From: Lactarius indigo
Taxonomy: Eukaryota > Basidiomycota > Agaricomycetes > Russulales > Russulaceae
Direction of reading: 5' to 3'
Length of the DNA: 64,000 nt
Assembly (NCBI GenBank): GCA_025766275.1
Contig: JAFKAC010000016.1
Span: 372,001-436,000 of the forward strand
The translations under genes were made by a program, and so were the position numbers. Every line of letters begins with the position of its first letter. Position 1 is the stretch's first letter. Of this stretch, positions 21,295-33,179 are shown in pieces. The notes under the pieces were generated by a model. The model worked only from the letters and a program-made list of their open reading frames with translations, did not search any database and was not told where the DNA came from.

Positions 21295-23620
21295 CGCCCT
21301 TCTCAATACGCTCGCAAAAGTACTAACGTCCATTATGGCAGAACAACTCACTTTCTACTCCGAAACACACCAACTTCTCCCCCAACACCACTAGGGAGGA
21401 CGTCCAGCCCGCACAACAACGGACACGATGCACATGCTCACGCTCCGGATCAAAGACGCTTGGAGAAGAAAGAAAGTAGTATCGGTGCTCCTCCTGGACA
21501 TAGAGGGCGCCTTCCCCAACGCGGTAAACGACAGACTAATCCATAATATGAGAATGCGTCGCGTTCCCAACAAATTAGTGAAATTTACGCAAAACCTCCT
21601 TCGCGACCGCTTCACTACGCTGAAATTCGATGACTACATTTCAGATAACATTCCGATCAACAATGGGATAGGACAGGGAGATCCCCTGTCCATGATATTA
21701 TACCAATTCTACAACGCAGACATCCTAGAAGTTCCAAACGGCGAAAGCGAATCAGCAATGGCTTACATCAACAACGCAATCCTAATCGCCACCGGAGATA
21801 ACTTCACGGAAACACATGAGACACTAGCGAACATGATGACAAGAGATGGGGGCGCGATCGACTGGTCCAACGCCCACAACTCGCGCTTCGAGTTCAGCAA
21901 GCTGGCGCTGATCGATTTCGCCCACCAGAACTGCAAAAAGGAAAGAAACCCCATGCAGATTCTAGACACCACCATTACCCCATCAAAGAGCGCCAAATAT
22001 CTGGGTATCTACCTCGACCAGCACCTCACCTGGGGTACACAATACAATCACGCCCTGGAGAAAGGTATGAGATGGGCCGGCCAGATCAGAAGAGTGGCCG
22101 CCCCAAGCTGGGGTATCACGCCCAAATACGCGAGGAGATTATACACTAGCGTCGCAGTCCCCCGTATACTCTACGCGGTCGACGTTTGGGGAAGCGCAGA
22201 AGGCCGAAACAACCCAAACGGGAAAACCGACAGGATATTAAGACGCGGGAATAAGTTCACGACCATTCAAAGGGCCGGAGCCCTGGCAATTACTGGTGGC
22301 CTCAGGACGTCGCCCACGGACGTCCTAGACGCGCACGCTTTTATCCTCCCGCTAAAACTCGAAACTGAAAAACATCTTCATAGGGCAGCTACTCGCTACG
22401 CCACTCTCCCTAAGGACCACCCGCTTCATGGGCCCGCAAAGAAGTGCGCAATGGGAAAAGTCAAAAGACATAAAGCCCCTCTACATTATCTCATGCAGTC
22501 GTTCGCGGTCAAACCACAACTCTACGAGAAGATACCTACTGTGGGACGGGACCCGGCCCTATCACACAAACGCCCCTTTGGACTGGACATAGCCAAAGAC
22601 AAGGAGACGTCGATCAAAGCTGACAAGGAAAGTACCGAGGTAATCAAGGTATACTCAGACGGCTCAGCACACGACGGACTAGTAGGAGCAGCAGCAACCC
22701 TCTTCAGGAAGGACAAAATAGAAAGGACGCTACACTACCACCTGGGCACAGCGGATCAGCATACCGTCTTCGAGGCGGAACTGACTGGACTACTATTAGG
22801 CCTCCACTTAATAAAAACCGAGAAGAACAACAAAACCAGCATCGCCTTAGGAGTAGACAACCAGGCAGCTATCTCGGCGATATCCTCGCCAGGCAGCAAG
22901 TCAGGACACTCCCTGGCCGCTCTCTTCCACACCACAGCAGCGAAACTTCGCGCTAAGGGAGGGAAAAAACTATCGCTAACAATTCGATGGACTGCAGGAC
23001 ATGTAAATATACAAGGCAACGAGAAGGCGGATGAGGAGGCAAAGAAAGCTGCAGAAGGGAAGACGTCGCCTCCCAGCGCTCTCCCACCACAGCTTCGCAA
23101 ACCCCTCAAGATCAACAAATCCACCTCAAGACAATGCTTTAAAGATAAGCTCAAAACCTGGTGGAAAAACGACTGGGAGACATCACAACGGGCGCACAGA
23201 CTAAAACAGATAGACGATTCTTTACCCTCTCAGAAATTCCTTAAGCTAACGAGCGACCCAAAGTTATCTAGACAAGGCGCAAGCTGGCTATTCCAGCTGA
23301 GATCGGGCCACCTCCCACTCAACGCTTATCTATTCAGATTCAAAAGAACGACTAGTGACAACTGCCCCGCATGCGGACACAGCCCGGAAACACCCCAGCA
23401 CTTCATCCTCGACTGCCCGGCCTTCGCACACGAGCGCTGGAACCTCCTAAAGGGGAGAAGAGCGCTGGAGGGAACATATGCAAAGCTACTAAGCGAGCCT
23501 AAAACGTTAATCCCCCTAGTCAAATACATTCACGAAACGGGCAGATTCTCGAAGGAATTCACAGAAGCAAGCGTAGGCAAACGAAGGGGAGCAGAACAGG
23601 AGCAGAGAAAGTTGAAGTAA
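21295..23620 (+). pseudogene. LINE RT (catalytic Asp lost), RNase H and zinc knuckle
   Basis: The frame continues from 5806. TAG at 21392-21394 interrupts RT where the family normally has the FGGRPGR block (here GGRPART). RT blocks follow: LLLDIEGAFPN and GIGQGDPLS. The catalytic YxDD reads YINNA (about 21767-21781), so both aspartates are Asn. GAC to AAC at both codons is a CpG transition on the opposite strand. RNase H residues are intact: YSDGSAHD, FEAELTG, VDNQAA and TAGHVNIQGNEKADEEA. A CCHC-type motif CPACGHSPETPQHFILDC lies near the C-terminus. The enzyme cannot polymerise as read, so the copy is dead. Confidence 0.88.
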
Positions 23621-24048
23621 GGAAGGAAGGAAGAGACGGATAAGAAGGAACACGATCATACACCTCGCCACCCCACTCTCATAACACGCACCACAAAAAC
23701 CACCTCACACCATCCTCACATATCCCCACAACTCGCCTGGTCCCACGGGCCAACTCAAGACACGTTGAGCAAAGCGGAAGACGTGGTAGCAAGCCCACAT
23801 ACACTACCAAACGCAAGCAAGACCCTTATCCATAGCAAGCAACGCACGCCAAGGCGGCTCCGCCGCCCCACTTAACTCAACGCTTGACGGGAAGCCAAGC
23901 CACTCCCTCACGGGAGCGGGGGGGAAACATGATACACGGAAACTTATGCTACAGCGAACTACATATCTGTTAAAGATACAAAGTATCGTGCTACGTAGGG
24001 TAATTGGCCCTGAGGCGCACGTAAATGGATTTAAAAAAAAAAAAAAAA
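21295..24048 (+). mobile_element. LINE (Tad/I-like), 3' portion to poly(A)
   Basis: This is the rest of the LINE: remainder of RT, RNase H, a C-terminal zinc knuckle, a roughly 410-bp 3' untranslated region and a run of about 17 A at 24033-24049. The 14-bp duplication follows immediately. The RNase H domain and CCHC C-terminus place it with fungal Tad-like or I-group elements. Confidence 0.92.
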
Positions 24049-24055
24049 ACATCAG

Positions 24056-24668
24056 GGTCCACACAGCGCCGTGCACTTAATTGTTGGCGCGTGAGTAGTA
24101 TACTGCTTCTTGGTCACGTATAATTTCAACACATCTCACATCAAATATTTTCAGCGATCTAGCCGGAAGCTGTCCACAAAACTCCTCGAATTGCATAGTT
24201 GGTCCCAAATGGGCTCCTAATGGTAAGCCCAAAACACGCCGAATAATTTCTCAGTGTATTAATTTTCTTGCCCCAGACCCTCTCTTTTGGCTGCATCATG
24301 CAGTGAGCTCGTTTGCTTGTGTAATACGACGTCAACTGACGTATCACTCTGTTCCGCGGCAGATGATCGACAAACTATGGTACGACTGGCAGCACCGCAA
24401 CCAGACAAATGCCGAGAGTTTCTTTGGTGGCTCTGTCCAAGCTCTCCAAAGCGTTGAGTCATACAACAAGTACCCCACCGGCGCTCCTCCATTCCTCAAT
24501 GTAAGGCTTTACACTCATTAAGTTCTAGAAGAGAACTAAGTCGATTTGTATGTGTTTTCGCATGTGCAGCTGAGTTCGGTGATGCTGGCGGATGGGCTGT
24601 TTCCGGAGGTTTTGATAGGCGATGTGATGGATACGACCAGTGGGATTTTATGCTACGTCTATGAATAA
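24056..24668 (+). CDS. Tyrosinase, 3' exons 4-8
   Basis: Exons 24056-24090, 24155-24222, 24277-24302, 24363-24500 and 24570-24668 join in phase to the 5' exons ending at 4866. CuB ligands are present: both His of GPHSAVHLIVG and the second His of DPLFWLHHAMIDKLWYDWQ. The family block CIVGPKWAPN precedes them. Exon 4 starts inside the downstream copy of the LINE target duplication (cag|GGTCCAC), so its first 7 bp and its acceptor were regenerated by the insertion. No stop or frameshift is present in any exon, which suggests that the insertion is recent, or that splicing over 19.2 kb still yields some protein. The gene ends VYE, TAA at 24666-24668. Confidence 0.9.
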
Positions 24669-25186
24669 GGGATGATGCACATCCAAGTCGTTTCCGAGTC
24701 TGTCCGTCTTAACGCACCAAATTTACTGTTTCACGTGTGTCCACGTGACGTCAACCACGTCGGGGTCCACACACCCCCGAACCCGAACCGGACGGAAAGG
24801 AACCCGAACCGAGGGTCCAGTTCGGTGATTCGTCCAAATCCCGAGAACCGAACTTTCCCGTCCGCAGTTCACCGCACAGCAAGTCCTCGGTTCACAAATG
24901 CCGTGATGGCCACCATAAATGAAAGCCGACATCTGGTCGGGCTGCCCTCGACTCCTCAATGCGACGCGGGCTCACCCCGCGGGCGGAGAGCCCGTATCCG
25001 TATCCTAGCACCGGTGGGCCACACCAAATCAAAATGGGTCCTTTGTATTGCCCCGGTTACTGGTACAGCACATAATCTCAGCTAGCTTAATACTCAATTC
25101 CTTTGAGTCTCTTAAAGACTCTTCCGTTCAGCTTGCCATAGTCATCTATTCCTAAAACCCAGAATCACCTGGATGTCATTCCATCG
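24669..25186. other. Intergenic, with CCGAACC-rich stretch
   Basis: No gene was recognised. At 24774-24900 there are repeated CCCGAACC/CCGAACC units (both spacings irregular), of the kind seen at transposon ends, but no terminal inverted pair was found. Confidence 0.3.
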
Positions 25187-26764
25187 ATGGCAGATCCTGC
25201 ATCTTCATACCAGATTGGTCAAGTTGATCTGTTTGGCCCAGGGGTCCTCGGGCTGTTTGCTGAGGGAGTACTGACGGGTTTCGTGATCTCTCAATTCTCG
25301 ACATTTCTCGACCGTGACCATGTGGGCCGTGACTCTCGTGGTCTCCTCGCCCTGGCGGTCTTCGTGACAGTAGCCACACTGTATGCTATCTTCCCATACT
25401 AGTCCGGTCCGCGGTTCCCAAACTGTCTACCCATATGTGCAGATTTCAGAGTTGCACCTTCATAGTGGCTACGTGGAGAAATCACGTTCTACATGCGTAC
25501 GATGTGAGTTCCGCTACACGCGTATTGGGTACCGCACTTACTGATACTGTGCCACGTAGCTCACGTGGATTGAAAACACACAGCCTATTTTTGTGCGTCA
25601 ATCAGCGCCTGCAACCCTTGCAGTGGTGACCCTGACAGCACTTGTAGACGTCACTTATGGCTGCTCCGGTCCAGGCATATCTAATAAGGCGGTGTTGGCC
25701 AGTTAGTTATTGCCTTTGACTCTTTCACTAAGTATTTAAAACCTGCTCAGATTCTCACACGCGGCCGCTGGATTGTTGTGCGTGGTTGCGCCAACGCTTC
25801 TCACCCAACGTGCGCTTAGCAGCTCCTTCCATCAGTGGCCGCTCGTCCTTCTTCTCGCCCTCTCCGTAGCCGGTAGAATCACGGCGATCGTAAAAATTTA
25901 TGAAGCCGAACATCACGGGACACTGTTCGAAACTAAGGGAAGCGCCCGTTTCGGAATCTATCCTATCTGTGAGTATATACAATCACATTTTGCGGGGAAA
26001 ACCTGACAAGCGACTGCAGTCATTTGTTCGGTATTGCCCCCTGCGAGTTAGTTCATATGCTGGGAACTTACCTTCTCGCCGAGCTGACCCGCTTCGCAAG
26101 TTTTGGACATTGTTATCACCAGCATTCGTGCGTCTCTAAATCCTACACTACTAATGTACTGCACGTTCTAACCGCCTTTCTTCACAGGGATCTACCACCT
26201 GCGAAACTTGCTCAAACGGGTGCATACAGAACGCATTCGCAGGGTAAATCCTGCATTTTCTCAAGTCACTCTGTCGCCTAAAAGAGTTTTTCAGCGTGTC
26301 ATGCGCCTTATCGTCATCGGGTGGCAAGCCGCCGTTCCTCCGACTTTATGCGCCATTGCTTACGTTGTCGTTTACTTGCTCTTCACGAGCCTATGGCCTG
26401 TATGCGCCTTTTTCCCTTCCATATTATTGATCTAACGCAATAGGCCAATGACTCCCACATGCTCTAGGAAAGAGGAGAATATTGGTTCGTCGTGTTCGAA
26501 TCCATACTTGGGAAGTTGTACGTAATCTCGTTTTTCTTCATCTTGTAAGCATCGATTTTATCTGCACTCGACCTCTCGCTCCTTACTTTCTCATATGCTT
26601 GCAGGAACAACCGTGTATCATTCAGCTCCGCTAGTTCGGCTTCGTACATACAGACTCTCACTGGGGCTATAGGAGACGTCGGCCTTGGCACTTTCGGTCA
26701 TCAGGATGTACCAGTGCATCGTTCATTACCCGTACGATCCAGACGCGTGGCTTTTACATTCTAG
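25187..26764 (+). CDS. DUF6534-like seven-helix membrane protein
   Basis: Eleven exons give 305 aa: 25187-25380, 25443-25503, 25648-25701, 25751-25774, 25836-25968, 26020-26046, 26101-26127, 26188-26243, 26295-26399, 26468-26544 and 26605-26764. All phases close. The pattern is that of the large basidiomycete DUF6534 family: GPGVLGLFAEGVLTGFVI, FSTFLDRD, RDSRGLLALAVFVTV, AAPVQAYLIRRCW, a helix WPLVLLLALSVAGRITAIV, LDIVITSI, then ESILGKLYVISFFFILNNR and a Ser-rich tail. It is mostly helical membrane segments, so a plasma-membrane or endomembrane location is likely; function is unknown for the family. Exons 4, 6 and 7 are only 24-27 nt. The exact splice sites in 26000-26130 are the least certain part. 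Confidence 0.7.
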
Positions 26765-29466
26765 GCTGACCGCGTTTCATTAGGTGTTCACACGCCAACA
26801 GAACTCTTCTGCCGGAATCAGTGCCATAACCATGGAATCAGAAACGCAGAAGTTACCACAAAAGACTCTAACAGCGAGCGCACCTACTAGTACTTAGTGC
26901 ATGGTGCTCTGAGGTTCTGACCGGGTGAATCCTTCCTTGGTTAAGGCCAGCACACAAGACAAAGGGATCTTGCATCTCCTCACCCTCAAATGCGAAATCG
27001 CAATCTCAGGGTTCAGAAATTTGGGATATTGGATCAGTAATACATTGTGATCTGTTGCCGTCCCGCGGTGACGCGAACGTGTTTCCATTTTCCAAAATCG
27101 CCGCATTGTTTGCTCTCAGTGCCGTATGCCATAGCTACTTCTATATTACTAGAATTTGAACGTTGAACGATGTACGCTTTTCCATTATGTATCAAGGGAC
27201 GTTATCGTTACAGTTACTTATGCGGCCATTTTCAATCGTCTATTCATTGATGCAACACAACTTGCTGTAACGCCCCACTATCCATCATATTGCCCTTGAT
27301 ATCGCCGGTTGTGACTAGGTAACCTCCGGAAACACCCGTTCCGAGTCGCCGGAGTCGTCGACCTTCAACAATCCATTATCGTTTCCTCGTTTAGAACATG
27401 CCGCGGAACAGAGCGATATATTGGTTTCGGTAGTATATTACATAAGGAGTAGCGATGAGACGGGACTTACGCCACGATGCATCCGAAAGACGGGCGTTGA
27501 GGCAAGGAACGAGATAAACCCATGAGGGGGTCGGCGTAACTTATACGGAGGCACCATCAAGAGACTTGTTTGACTTGCTGGCTACATAATAAAGTGGGTT
27601 CCTGAGACGCGCCAAAATTGCGTGGCCAAGAGGCAGCTCATATACGGAGCGGCGTGTATCTGGATTAGGAATCTGGGGGTCGGTCGTGCGCCTTTTCATT
27701 TCTTTGACTTGAACGTTATCTGACAACCCTTCTAGTCCCCGCTGGAGTTTTCAGAAGCTTTTCCATTTCAGGGGGCAGGAGTGTATTGAATTATCTTCTT
27801 TCGACAGATCTGCGGAGAAAACTAACGACGCGCTGTCGGCGTGTGAGTTGCGACGCAGCGTTTGACATGAAGGGTACGAAAGATGAAAAGCCCAAGTAAC
27901 CATCATGCATACCGTAATCAACTTTGGACCCCCCAGCAGCCCAGACTAACTTACAGGAATCAAAGAACAAAGAGTCAATGGGTAGCGTGCTCGATGCGAT
28001 CAATGATAGCGAAGCGTCTTGATAGCTTCAAGAAGCTGGAGACGAGAGTATGTCGAGCAGAGATAGATAAAGGCCAAACGAGGCACGAGGACGCGCAGCA
28101 TCTATGAGTGGTGAGAAATTGGCCCTGTCCATTGGCGATGCAACGAAAGAGGGCCCGAGCAAGCGCGATAAATAGCGACGGGGAACGAGAAGGGAATAAG
28201 TGAGCTGTGTGCGCATTAGGGTGAGATGGGATGGGAGAAAGTGAACCAATATCGATGGGGTGGCGAGACTGTTGGTGGGATGCCGTTGGAAACCGAGTCG
28301 GGAATTGTCAAGTCACGCGTCGATGGAATCCGATACCGATACCAGTGCCGAGAATGCCGAGAATGAGTAATTTCGAGCCCAAAGCCTGGGCTGGCCTTAC
28401 GCTGGGGCGGGTTCTGTACGGAATTTCCGAGAACTGGGATCAGCAGAGCTGTGAAGGGATCCATTGGCGACGTGTGACTGGGCGGGGCGGAGGATCTAAT
28501 AATCTTGAAGATTTGAAGACAGGGACCAGGTGGTCGTTAGAATACAGGGAGTGTTGTGGCAGTGAGAACATGTGTTCATCTGCGTGTTTCTCTTTTCTTT
28601 GAAGTACGGTAAAGGGCAATAGAATGCTTTATACACGATGGAGGCATGCGTAAAACACGTGTGGGTGAGATTGGAGTGCTCGGCATCAACTTGAAACACG
28701 TCAAGGGGTGCGTATAGACTAACCTTATTTGCTGTTCTAGGCGATAACCCGCCAGGAAAAGTCCCCAGTCGGGGCTCCCAGATGGAGGGGGTTCATGTCG
28801 TTTGGTTTGAAGGCGGGGTGCATGTCTTGTAGAAACTCTGGGAGGTGCAGGGCGAGCTTTTGATGGCCGCAGGGGGATGTCAAAACTTGTGTCAAGTATG
28901 GCTTTTCCCATGATTTTTTGGGTCCGAGTGACGCGCGCCATGGAATCAGGGGCACTGGTAGATGAGGTAGTGGTCGTTGCGAAAGGGGTCAATTGCCGCA
29001 TGGTACATACTTTTCATATTTTCGGGTGGGACCCAACAAAGCGTGTTTTCACGTATTCCTGTCAAGCGCTGATTCCAGCTTGTTGGCCCAGACATGGCCG
29101 AGCACTGCTGCCCACTGGCACGCGACGACGAACATCGGCTGTCAGTGGCACTGGCAGTGGCTGGTCTAAGTACAGGAAGGCCCAAGGTAAGGTTGGCTCG
29201 GTACTTGTTCTCATAACTAACGGAACTATACGGATTTTTATTGATATAACTGGACTGGGACTGCACACGTTGGTTCTCACAGTAATTTATCATTCAAACC
29301 AATGTGGTGGGCTCGTGTACGCGGTCACGCAGCCGCGTGTTGTCCCAAATTTCGTTGAGCCGACTAGTCGGTGTGATGACTTCATATTCCCCATACCTTG
29401 CCTCATACTATACATAAGGATACGCAAGCAATAGCTGCCCTCACGGTTCATTCTCACATAGCCATC
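26765..29466. other. No assignable gene
   Basis: About 2.7 kb without a gene I can support. On the minus strand 27541-27726 reads a protein-like tail (RRSVYELPLGHAILARLRNP) that I do not recognise. The segment at about 29240-29340 resembles 48940-49090, upstream of the F-box relic, so it is probably the duplicated 5' flank of this F-box family. Confidence 0.35.
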
Positions 29467-32400
29467 ATGCGGTCTCCAAAGTAAGTGTTCTAGCTCTTTC
29501 GGCGCTTAACCGCGGATGGACAGTTAATGTTGTGGATCCCTCAATAGACGTGCCCGACTCACGTTGCCCCCTCAATCCGTTACCACCCCGAGCGGATACC
29601 AAGGCAGAGGTACACCTTCCAGCTGGGTTCTTGCGCCACTCGCTAACTTGTTCTTCTTCTCAACAAGTCGTAGTCTTGAAGCTTTGCGACGAAGTGCTTC
29701 TGAAGATATTTCGCTATTATCTGGACGCCTCTCCACGACTTTGGCCCAGGCTTGTGCATATATGCCGCAAGTGGCGACGCGTCGTATTTGCGTCTCAACG
29801 AACTCTTCACCTTCGACTGTTCTGTGTACACGGGACGCCTGTAGTAAAGGCTCTAGATTGCTGGCCTGCCTTGCCTATCGTTGTGGAGTACGGGAGACCT
29901 CCAGCTCTCGGTCCGCCGGCTCCAGAGGACGAGGACAATATCATAGCCGCATTCAAGAAATCTGATCGTGTCAGTTCTATCGGCCTCACCGTCACAAGCT
30001 CGCTCCTGGAAAAGTTACCCGCAGTCGAGCGACCATTTTCGGCATTGGAAGACCTCGTTCTTCTGCCTCGAGATAATGTGCCGCTGATCTTGCCCAGCAC
30101 TTTTCTGTGGGGCTCACGCCTCCGTACTCTGCATTTGACTAGAGCCGCCATCCCCACACTCCCGCAGCTTCTTTCCCATTCCAAGGGTCTCATAGATCTT
30201 CAGCTCCATAAAATCCCTAATGTTGGGTATTTTCCCCCAGAAGCGTTCGCGAGTGCCTTGTCTGGGATGACCCATCTTCAAACACTCTCGCTCCATTTCC
30301 TTTCCTTCACCCCCCGGCGCCAACAAGACTATCTTGGCTTGCCTCCACCGTCAGGAGAACGGGTTGTTCTCCCAGCTCTCACGCACTTCAAATATCGAGG
30401 AACTAGCAGGTATTTGGACAACTTGGTGTTTAAAATCGGTGCACCTCGTCTCGAGGATATTGATATCACATTCTTCGGTCGACCCCCGATGTACTCCTCG
30501 CAACTTGGACGGTTCATCAGCCAGATAGAAATGCAGAAGTCACATCGTCAAGCAGTCATTCTATCCACTGAGCGTGCCATCTCCATCTCTTTTACCCAAC
30601 CAGGGCAAACAACGCGCTTTGGGCTGCAGGTATCCTGCAGGAAATTAGCTCTGCAGTTGTCGTACATGGCTGAAATCTGTAATGATTTATCTGCTTTCCT
30701 TCTCGGTGTGGAAGATCTACGCATCGGTGCAACGCAATTACCAAGCCAGCAGAACGACAGCGACCATGAAGAATGGCTGGACCTTATCCGCCCTTTCGGG
30801 GGTGCGAAATGGGTCCATGTAGCTGGTAACCATTCGACAAACGTCGTGCTTGCTTTAGATTCGCGATACTCCAGAACGCGACGTGGAGCTGTACTACCGA
30901 CCCTTCATAAACTCTGCATACAAGAGCCTAAGCCGCATTATGCGCCTTTTCAGGAGGCCGTAGTGTCATTCATTCGCTCACGCCGGCTCTTGGGCCATGG
31001 GACAGCGGTGGAATACGAACGACCGTGTATCAATGAACTTCGTGGAACAGGTACAACCTTTGACCAATTCCAGTTTCTTTCGCGTGCTAATGAGCTTGGA
31101 GCAGGACCTATTTCTCAACTGGTCACGACTAAGATGCTCCCTGACGACGTTCTTCTGCACGTATTTCGTCATCACCTACACGCCTCTCCACGATCTTGGC
31201 CTGAGCTCGCTCACGTATGCCAAGGATGGCGACGGATCATATTTACCTCAACTCTGGGTCTAGATCTTCGACTTTACTGTACGTACGGGACGCCTGTCCT
31301 GAAGACTCTAGAATACTGGCCACCCTTGCCTCTCGTCTTAAACTACGGAGGGTCTCCCATGCTCGGCCCTCCGGCTCCCGAGGACGATGTCAATATCATG
31401 GCCGCACTCGAGCACTCCGATCGCATTGGCTCCATCAGCCTCACCATCTCAAAGTCGCTCCTGGAGAGTCTTCCCACAATCTCTGAGCCATTTTCGGAAC
31501 TAGAACAACTTATCCTTCTGTCCCGAGATAACGTACAGCTGACCTTCCCCAGCGCTTTTCGGTCGGGACCACGCCTCCGTACTCTGCACTTAACTAGGAT
31601 TGTCATTCCCGCACTCCCACAGCTCCTTTCTTCTTCCACGGGCCTAGTGGATCTTCAACTCCATGAAATTCCCATTGTTGGGTATTTTTCTCCAGAAGCG
31701 TTCGCGGATGCCCTGTCTGGGATGACCCACCTTCGAATACTTTCGCTCCATTTTCTTTCCTTCCTTCCCCGCAGAAACTTCCTCGGTTTGCCTCCACCAC
31801 CAGAGGAACGGGTTGTTCTCCCGGCTCTCACACGCCTCAAATACCGAGGAACTAGCAAGTACTTGGACAACTTGGTGGCTAGAATTGATGCGCCGCACCT
31901 CGGGGATATTGATATCACATTCTTTAGCCAACCCACGATGGACGCTTCGCAACTTGGCCGATTCATCGATCGGATAGAACTCCTGCCAGCGGATTCGTAT
32001 CCTCGGGCAGACGTCTCAACCTCTGAGAGTTCTATTTCCATCTCCATCTCCCACCCAAACGCTCCTACACGACTTGAATTGCGAGTATTGTGCGAGCAGC
32101 TGGACTGGCAGGTGTCCTCCATGGCTCAAATTTGTGGCCATTTTTCCCCATTCCTATTCCGCATAGAACGCTTAGACTTCTTCGACGAGACTCGACCATC
32201 AAGTAAGCAGGGCGACATGGACGGCGAACAATGGCTGGAGTTGATCCGCACATTCGGCGGTGCAAAGGACTTTTATGTGGGCGGCGAATATACGATAGAC
32301 ATCTTGCGTGCTTTGGATCTGGCCGACGGGGAACACCCAACTGACATAACTGTGCTCCCTGCCCTGCGCGATCTTCATGTACCTCCGTACATGGTAAGAG

Positions 32401-32573
32401 GCGAGCCGTCGTGGGACGCCGCACAGCCATTCATTACCTCGCGACGGCTCTCCGGTCGTGTCGTGAAACTGGCCATCAGGGAAGACCTACTTTGGTACAG
32501 CAAAATCCAAAATGGGAGGCCCCTTGCGACCACATTAGGCGTACAGGCTGAGTCTGAAAGGGTGTTCTGTTAA
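29467..32573 (+). CDS. Double F-box/LRR-like protein
   Basis: F-box proteins give substrate specificity to SCF ubiquitin ligases. Four exons (29467-29480, 29548-29609, 29668-31050, 31105-32573) give 975 aa. The ATG at 29467 starts a basic N-terminus (MRSPKRARLTLPPQ). Two consecutive F-box units occur in one protein: KLCDEVLLKIFRYYLDASPR near residue 30 and MLPDDVLLHVFRHHLHASPR near residue 490. Each is followed by about 450 aa of divergent leucine-rich sequence with matching blocks (GPPAPEDE, LRTLHLTR, FKYRGTSRYLDNL / LKYRGTSKYLDNL). The exon 3-4 intron sits exactly between the halves. The minus-strand gene at 39652-42230 has the same two-unit plan and an intron at the same place. The substrate is unknown. 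Confidence 0.78.
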
Positions 32574-32900
32574 GTGGGATAACCTTAACTTTGCCGGCCC
32601 TTTGCTGAAATAACTATTTTATACCCTGGATAACTATTTTATAACTATATATTTGTGAAATACCAAATTTCCCATGAATTTTAGACTACACTTAACTATG
32701 AACCCCGCATGTCAAATTTGGAGGTCAGCTGTCGTCCATTTTTACTCAAGGGGCCCCCCATTTTGGATTTTGCTGTAATTAGAGATCATTAGAGATAATT
32801 AGGACTAGCGAACGCTAGCTGTCACTAAGATGTCAATAATTCTTACTCAATATGGAAATTATCTCAAATTATCTCAAATTAGCAAAGTAGGTTTTTCCTG
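32574..32900. other. AT-rich intergenic segment
   Basis: There is no gene. Repeated 'ataactattttata' and 'attatctcaaatt' units are present; 32625-32722 resembles 1225-1330. Confidence 0.4.
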
Positions 32901-33179
32901 ATGGCCCTGGATGAAGTAGGACCCAGTCGTGTTGTCGACGAGGATTACGATGAGGGGATTGCAGATGCGTTGATGAGTTTAGCATCGTATCGCGCACCTT
33001 GGCAGGCGCCAACTTTCTCCAATGGACCTTCTACTACTTCCGCAGGTAGACCCATCTCCCCATCTCCTTCCATGCGGTCGCACAGCCACCGAGCCTCGGT
33101 GTCATCGACGCAGTCAGCGTCTCCACACACGCAGGCCGTGCCATTATGCAAGCTTATGGAGGTGGTGGATTGGTCATAG
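32901..33179 (+). pseudogene. Possible gene fragment resembling Cyc8/Ssn6 corepressor linker
   Basis: A 92-codon open frame includes VVDEDYDEGIADALMSLASY, then a Ser/Pro/His-rich stretch (RSHSHRASVSSTQSASP). This resembles, from memory, the acidic-then-Ser-rich C-terminal region of fungal Cyc8/Ssn6 corepressors. No TPR domain or other part of such a gene is nearby, so if the resemblance is right it is a captured or left-over fragment. It could also be an unrelated low-complexity ORF. Confidence 0.3.

Noticed and set aside
24774..24900. CCCGAACC-rich sequence as a DNA transposon end
   Set aside because: No matching inverted terminal repeat, transposase or target duplication was found nearby.
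27266..27540. Solo LTR starting TGTAACGCC and ending near GGCGTAAC
   Set aside because: The ends are not a proper TG...CA pair and no flanking 5-bp duplication was found.
29532..29610. F-box gene starting at 29532
   Set aside because: That codon is GTG and lies in an intron. ATG 29467 with two small introns gives a basic N-terminus in phase with the F-box.
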